From the NCBI GenBank assembly GCA_030668545.1, contig DAOUTT010000076.1:1-8427 (forward strand): a stretch of DNA of 8,427 bases, given 5' to 3'. Shown here piece by piece: positions 6,224 through 8,427 of this stretch (the stretch's first letter is position 1; each line of letters starts with the position of its first letter). The notes under the pieces are model-generated. The model was not told where the DNA came from. It searched no databases and saw only the letters and a list, made by a program, of their open reading frames with translations. This stretch comes from Anaerolineales bacterium. GTDB taxonomy: Bacteria; Chloroflexota; Anaerolineae; Anaerolineales; E44-bin32. The position numbers and the translations under genes were made by a program.

Positions 6224-6592
6224 ATGAGCGAAGACCGCATCATCATCAAGGATTTGCTGCTGCGTGGAATCATCGGGATCAATGACTGGGAACGCGAAAA
6301 AAGACAGGACATCCTGATCAACATCACCCTATCTGGTGACCTGCGAGCCGCCGGCGAGAGCGATAAGATCGAGGACGCCATCAATTACCGGACAATAACG
6401 AAGAAAATTATCCAGCATGTCGAGGAGTCAGCCAGGTATACAGTTGAAACCTTAGCCGCCGACATCGCCAAACTGTGCCTGAGCGCAGAGGGGGTTCAGC
6501 GCGCGCAAGTTCGGGTTGAGAAACCGGGAGCCTTGCGATTCGCGAAGTCAGTCGGTGTGGAGATCGAGCGGAGCCTGAGCGACTTTGACTGA
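6224..6592 (+). CDS. folB: Dihydroneopterin aldolase
   Basis: Cleaves 7,8-dihydroneopterin to 6-hydroxymethyl-7,8-dihydropterin and glycolaldehyde in folate synthesis; family members are cytoplasmic oligomers. At 122 aa it has standard length. The N-terminal DLLLRGIIGINDWEREKRQ carries the conserved glutamate E23. INYRTI supplies Y55, VETLA supplies E75, and VEKPGAL supplies the catalytic K100. These positions line up within one residue of the well-studied Staphylococcus aureus enzyme. AAGGGA lies about 7 bases before ATG. The stop overlaps the folK start by 8 bases, so the two are translationally coupled. It is first in a plus-strand unit folB-folK-FAD oxidoreductase and divergent from folE. 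Confidence 0.95.
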   Translation: MSEDRIIIKDLLLRGIIGINDWEREKRQDILINITLSGDLRAAGESDKIEDAINYRTITKKIIQHVEESARYTVETLAADIAKLCLSAEGVQRAQVRVEKPGALRFAKSVGVEIERSLSDFD

Positions 6593-7091
6593 ACTTGCGT
6601 TTATCGCCTTAGGTTCGAATATCGATCCTGAAATAAACTTGCCGCTCGCAGCAGCGCGGCTCTCAGAACTTGGCAATCCCAATGCGGTTTCAAAGGTCTA
6701 CCAGAATCCCGCCATCGCCGACGAGCCACAGCCGGATTACCTTAACGCAGCGGTCTTAATTGAAACCACACTGGACCCCTTGACGATCCGCGACAAATTG
6801 CGTGAGATAGAAGCAGACCTGGGGCGCATTCGCACGGAGGACAAGTTCGCGCCGCGGACGATCGATTTGGATCTGTGCTTATTAGGGGATCGTGTGCTCG
6901 ATCATGAGCTGATATCCCTCCCAGACCCCGACCTATTGAAGCGAGCGCATCTTGCGGTGACGCTCGCTGAACTCCGACCGGATTTCCTTCACCCGATAAC
7001 AGGAGATTCCCTAGAGGAAATCGCTAATGAATTACAGAAGGATGCGGAACTCAAACCCAGGCCCGACATTGTTCTTCAGGGCCACGAATAG
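6585..7091 (+). CDS. folK: 2-amino-4-hydroxy-6-hydroxymethyldihydropteridine diphosphokinase (HPPK)
   Basis: Transfers diphosphate from ATP to 6-hydroxymethyl-dihydropterin, the FolB product, preparing it for dihydropteroate synthase. At 168 aa it is a normal single-domain HPPK. Visible motifs: FIALGSNI (6-13), YQNPAIADEPQPDYLNA (39-55), and KFAPRTIDLDL (87-97) with the Mg-binding D94 and D96. The motif LPDP (112-115) replaces the usual LPHP, and APR replaces GPR, so it is somewhat divergent. The start must be TTG at 6585: a stop lies in frame at 6576-6578, no ATG or GTG falls between, and the first strand ELAFIALGSN begins directly after. It overlaps folB by 8 bases. Confidence 0.94.
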   Translation: MTELAFIALGSNIDPEINLPLAAARLSELGNPNAVSKVYQNPAIADEPQPDYLNAAVLIETTLDPLTIRDKLREIEADLGRIRTEDKFAPRTIDLDLCLLGDRVLDHELISLPDPDLLKRAHLAVTLAELRPDFLHPITGDSLEEIANELQKDAELKPRPDIVLQGHE

Positions 7092-7139
7092 CAAGCCCAA
7101 TGACTGTTTCTAGGTATGAGGAGATTAGAAAAACAGATC

Positions 7140-8427
7140 ATGTCTAGTCAAACCGCTGATGTCGTCATCTGTGGGGCTGGGATAGCCGGGATCTCGGCAG
7201 CATATTATCTAACTCGTGATTCAGCAGTGCGAGATGTAGTCCTGGTCGACGAAGGAGCGCCCCTATCGTTGACGAGCGATAAGTCGACTGAATGTTACCG
7301 GAACTGGTGGCCGGGGCCGGGCGACGCGATGGTGAGCATGATGAATCGCAGCATTGACATACTTGACCACCTGGCAGATGAGAGCGGGAACACCTTTCAC
7401 CTCAATCGTCGCGGTTACCTCTTCGCAACGGCTAATTCAGAAAGGGTCAACGATTTCCGCACACAGGCCGAGGATGCCGCATCCTTCGGAGCGGGTCCGC
7501 TCAGAATCCACGACGGTAGCTCGAACGGATTAACCTACACGCCGGCGCCAGCAGGTGGCTACCTGAACCAACCGGTGGGCGCGGATCTTATCACCGATGC
7601 AAATCTCATCCAGACCCATTTCCCCTATTTAGCCGAAGACACCGTTGCCGTTATTCACCCCCGCCGCTGCGGCTGGTTCAGCGCCCAGCAGCTAGGCATG
7701 TACATGCTCGAGCGTGCCCGACAGAACGGCGCTCGCGTAATCCAAGGGCACATCGATGCGGTCCAAGTAAGCGGTGAGCGGGTTTCAGGGGTTGTAATCG
7801 CCGGGGAAAGTGGGAGCCAGGTAATTTCGACTCGCCATTTCATCAACGCTGCCGGGCCTCATCTTAAGTCGGTGGGGCGATTGATCGACGTCGATCTTCC
7901 CGTGTTCTCCGAACTGCACGCGAAGATATCGTTTCGCGACCACTTGGGTGTATTCCCGCGCGAGGCGCCTCTTCTAATATGGAGCGATCCACAAGCTCTG
8001 AGTTGGACGGAAGAAGAGCGCCAGATGCTCAATGAAACTGAGGATACCCGCTTCATGCTCGATCCATTCCCTCAAGGGGTCCACGCCCGAGCGGAAGGTC
8101 CCGCGGACAGCCCGATCGTTTTGATCCTATGGACGTACCATACAGAACCAATCCCACCGACTTTCCCGATCGTGGTTGACCCCTTCTACCCTGAGATCGC
8201 ACTGCGTGGATTGGCGAGAATGCTCCCGGCGTTGGAAGTTTATTTCGAACGCCCACCCAGACCCCATATCGACGGCGGTTATTACACAAAAACAGAGGAG
8301 AACCGCCCATTGGTTGGTCCGCTCCCTGTGGAAGGTGCCTGGGTCATCGGTGCACTTTCTGGTTTCGGTTTGATGGCCTCCCCTGCTTGCGGTGAGCTGC
8401 TCAGCAAACACATCACCGGCAGCGATC
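7140..8427 (+). CDS. DAO-family FAD-dependent oxidoreductase, C-terminus cut by the window edge
   Basis: An open frame of 429 codons that runs off the right edge; nearly the whole protein is present. It has the D-amino-acid oxidase/glycine oxidase fold: an N-terminal FAD loop GAGIAGISAAYYL (12-24) with acidic D37 ending strand 2 (VVLVDEG), a second nucleotide segment FINAAGP (234-240), and a C-terminal FAD segment with TKTEENRPLVGPLP (383-396) and GALSGFGLMASP (404-415). STECYRNWWPG (49-59) marks a subgroup I cannot name to substrate. Related enzymes oxidise C-N bonds of amino acids such as glycine, sarcosine or dimethylglycine. It starts 48 bases after folK, probably in the same operon. An in-frame ATG at 7116 is an alternative: AGGAGA (7119-7124) lies 15 bases before ATG 7140, which is far, whereas ATG 7116 lacks a ribosome site. 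There is no signal peptide. Confidence 0.85.
   Translation, partial: MSSQTADVVICGAGIAGISAAYYLTRDSAVRDVVLVDEGAPLSLTSDKSTECYRNWWPGPGDAMVSMMNRSIDILDHLADESGNTFHLNRRGYLFATANSERVNDFRTQAEDAASFGAGPLRIHDGSSNGLTYTPAPAGGYLNQPVGADLITDANLIQTHFPYLAEDTVAVIHPRRCGWFSAQQLGMYMLERARQNGARVIQGHIDAVQVSGERVSGVVIAGESGSQVISTRHFINAAGPHLKSVGRLIDVDLPVFSELHAKISFRDHLGVFPREAPLLIWSDPQALSWTEEERQMLNETEDTRFMLDPFPQGVHARAEGPADSPIVLILWTYHTEPIPPTFPIVVDPFYPEIALRGLARMLPALEVYFERPPRPHIDGGYYTKTEENRPLVGPLPVEGAWVIGALSGFGLMASPACGELLSKHITGSD

Noticed and set aside
8053..8411. Two minus-strand frames (85 and 94 aa) near the right edge
   Set aside because: They lie fully antisense to the FAD oxidoreductase, whose C-terminal FAD motifs are clear in the plus frame.

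Overview
The window looks like chromosomal DNA of a bacterium with mid-50s to 60s % GC in most genes. The style of the transketolase, the FabL-like reductase and the unassigned genes suggests a Chloroflexota (Anaerolineae-like) genome. This is an inference from protein flavour, not a proven assignment. There are no RNA genes, CRISPR arrays, transposases or phage genes that I can see.

Left part, minus strand (1-3425). A transaldolase gene begins at 93 and runs off the left edge, with only its first 31 codons inside. It follows a complete transketolase gene (258-2282). Together they are the non-oxidative pentose phosphate pair. Upstream of transketolase on the same strand is a zinc-less MDR-type NADPH oxidoreductase (2421-3425). 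It is clearly more AT-rich than its neighbours and has inverted repeats in front of it, so it looks like a later acquisition with its own control.

Middle, minus strand (3701-4414). Two unassigned genes lie close together: a 134-aa mostly helical protein, and downstream a 90-aa protein with two membrane segments. The second gene has no ATG, GTG or TTG start. It needs either a CTG start or a one-base slip in an AAAA run.

Right part. fabL (4545-5321, +) encodes an enoyl-ACP reductase III-like SDR with the diagnostic Tyr-x6-Lys spacing. It converges on folE (GTP cyclohydrolase I, -). folE is divergent from folB-folK (dihydroneopterin aldolase and HPPK, +, overlapping by 8 bases with a TTG start). 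These three enzymes cover most of the route from GTP to 6-hydroxymethyl-dihydropterin diphosphate; dihydropteroate synthase is not in the window. A DAO-family FAD oxidoreductase follows folK closely and runs off the right edge.

I do not see a complete novel multi-gene system. The items most worth a second look are the CTG/frameshift small membrane protein with its unassigned partner, the FabL-type reductase, the AT-rich oxidoreductase island, and the FAD oxidoreductase attached to the folate genes.
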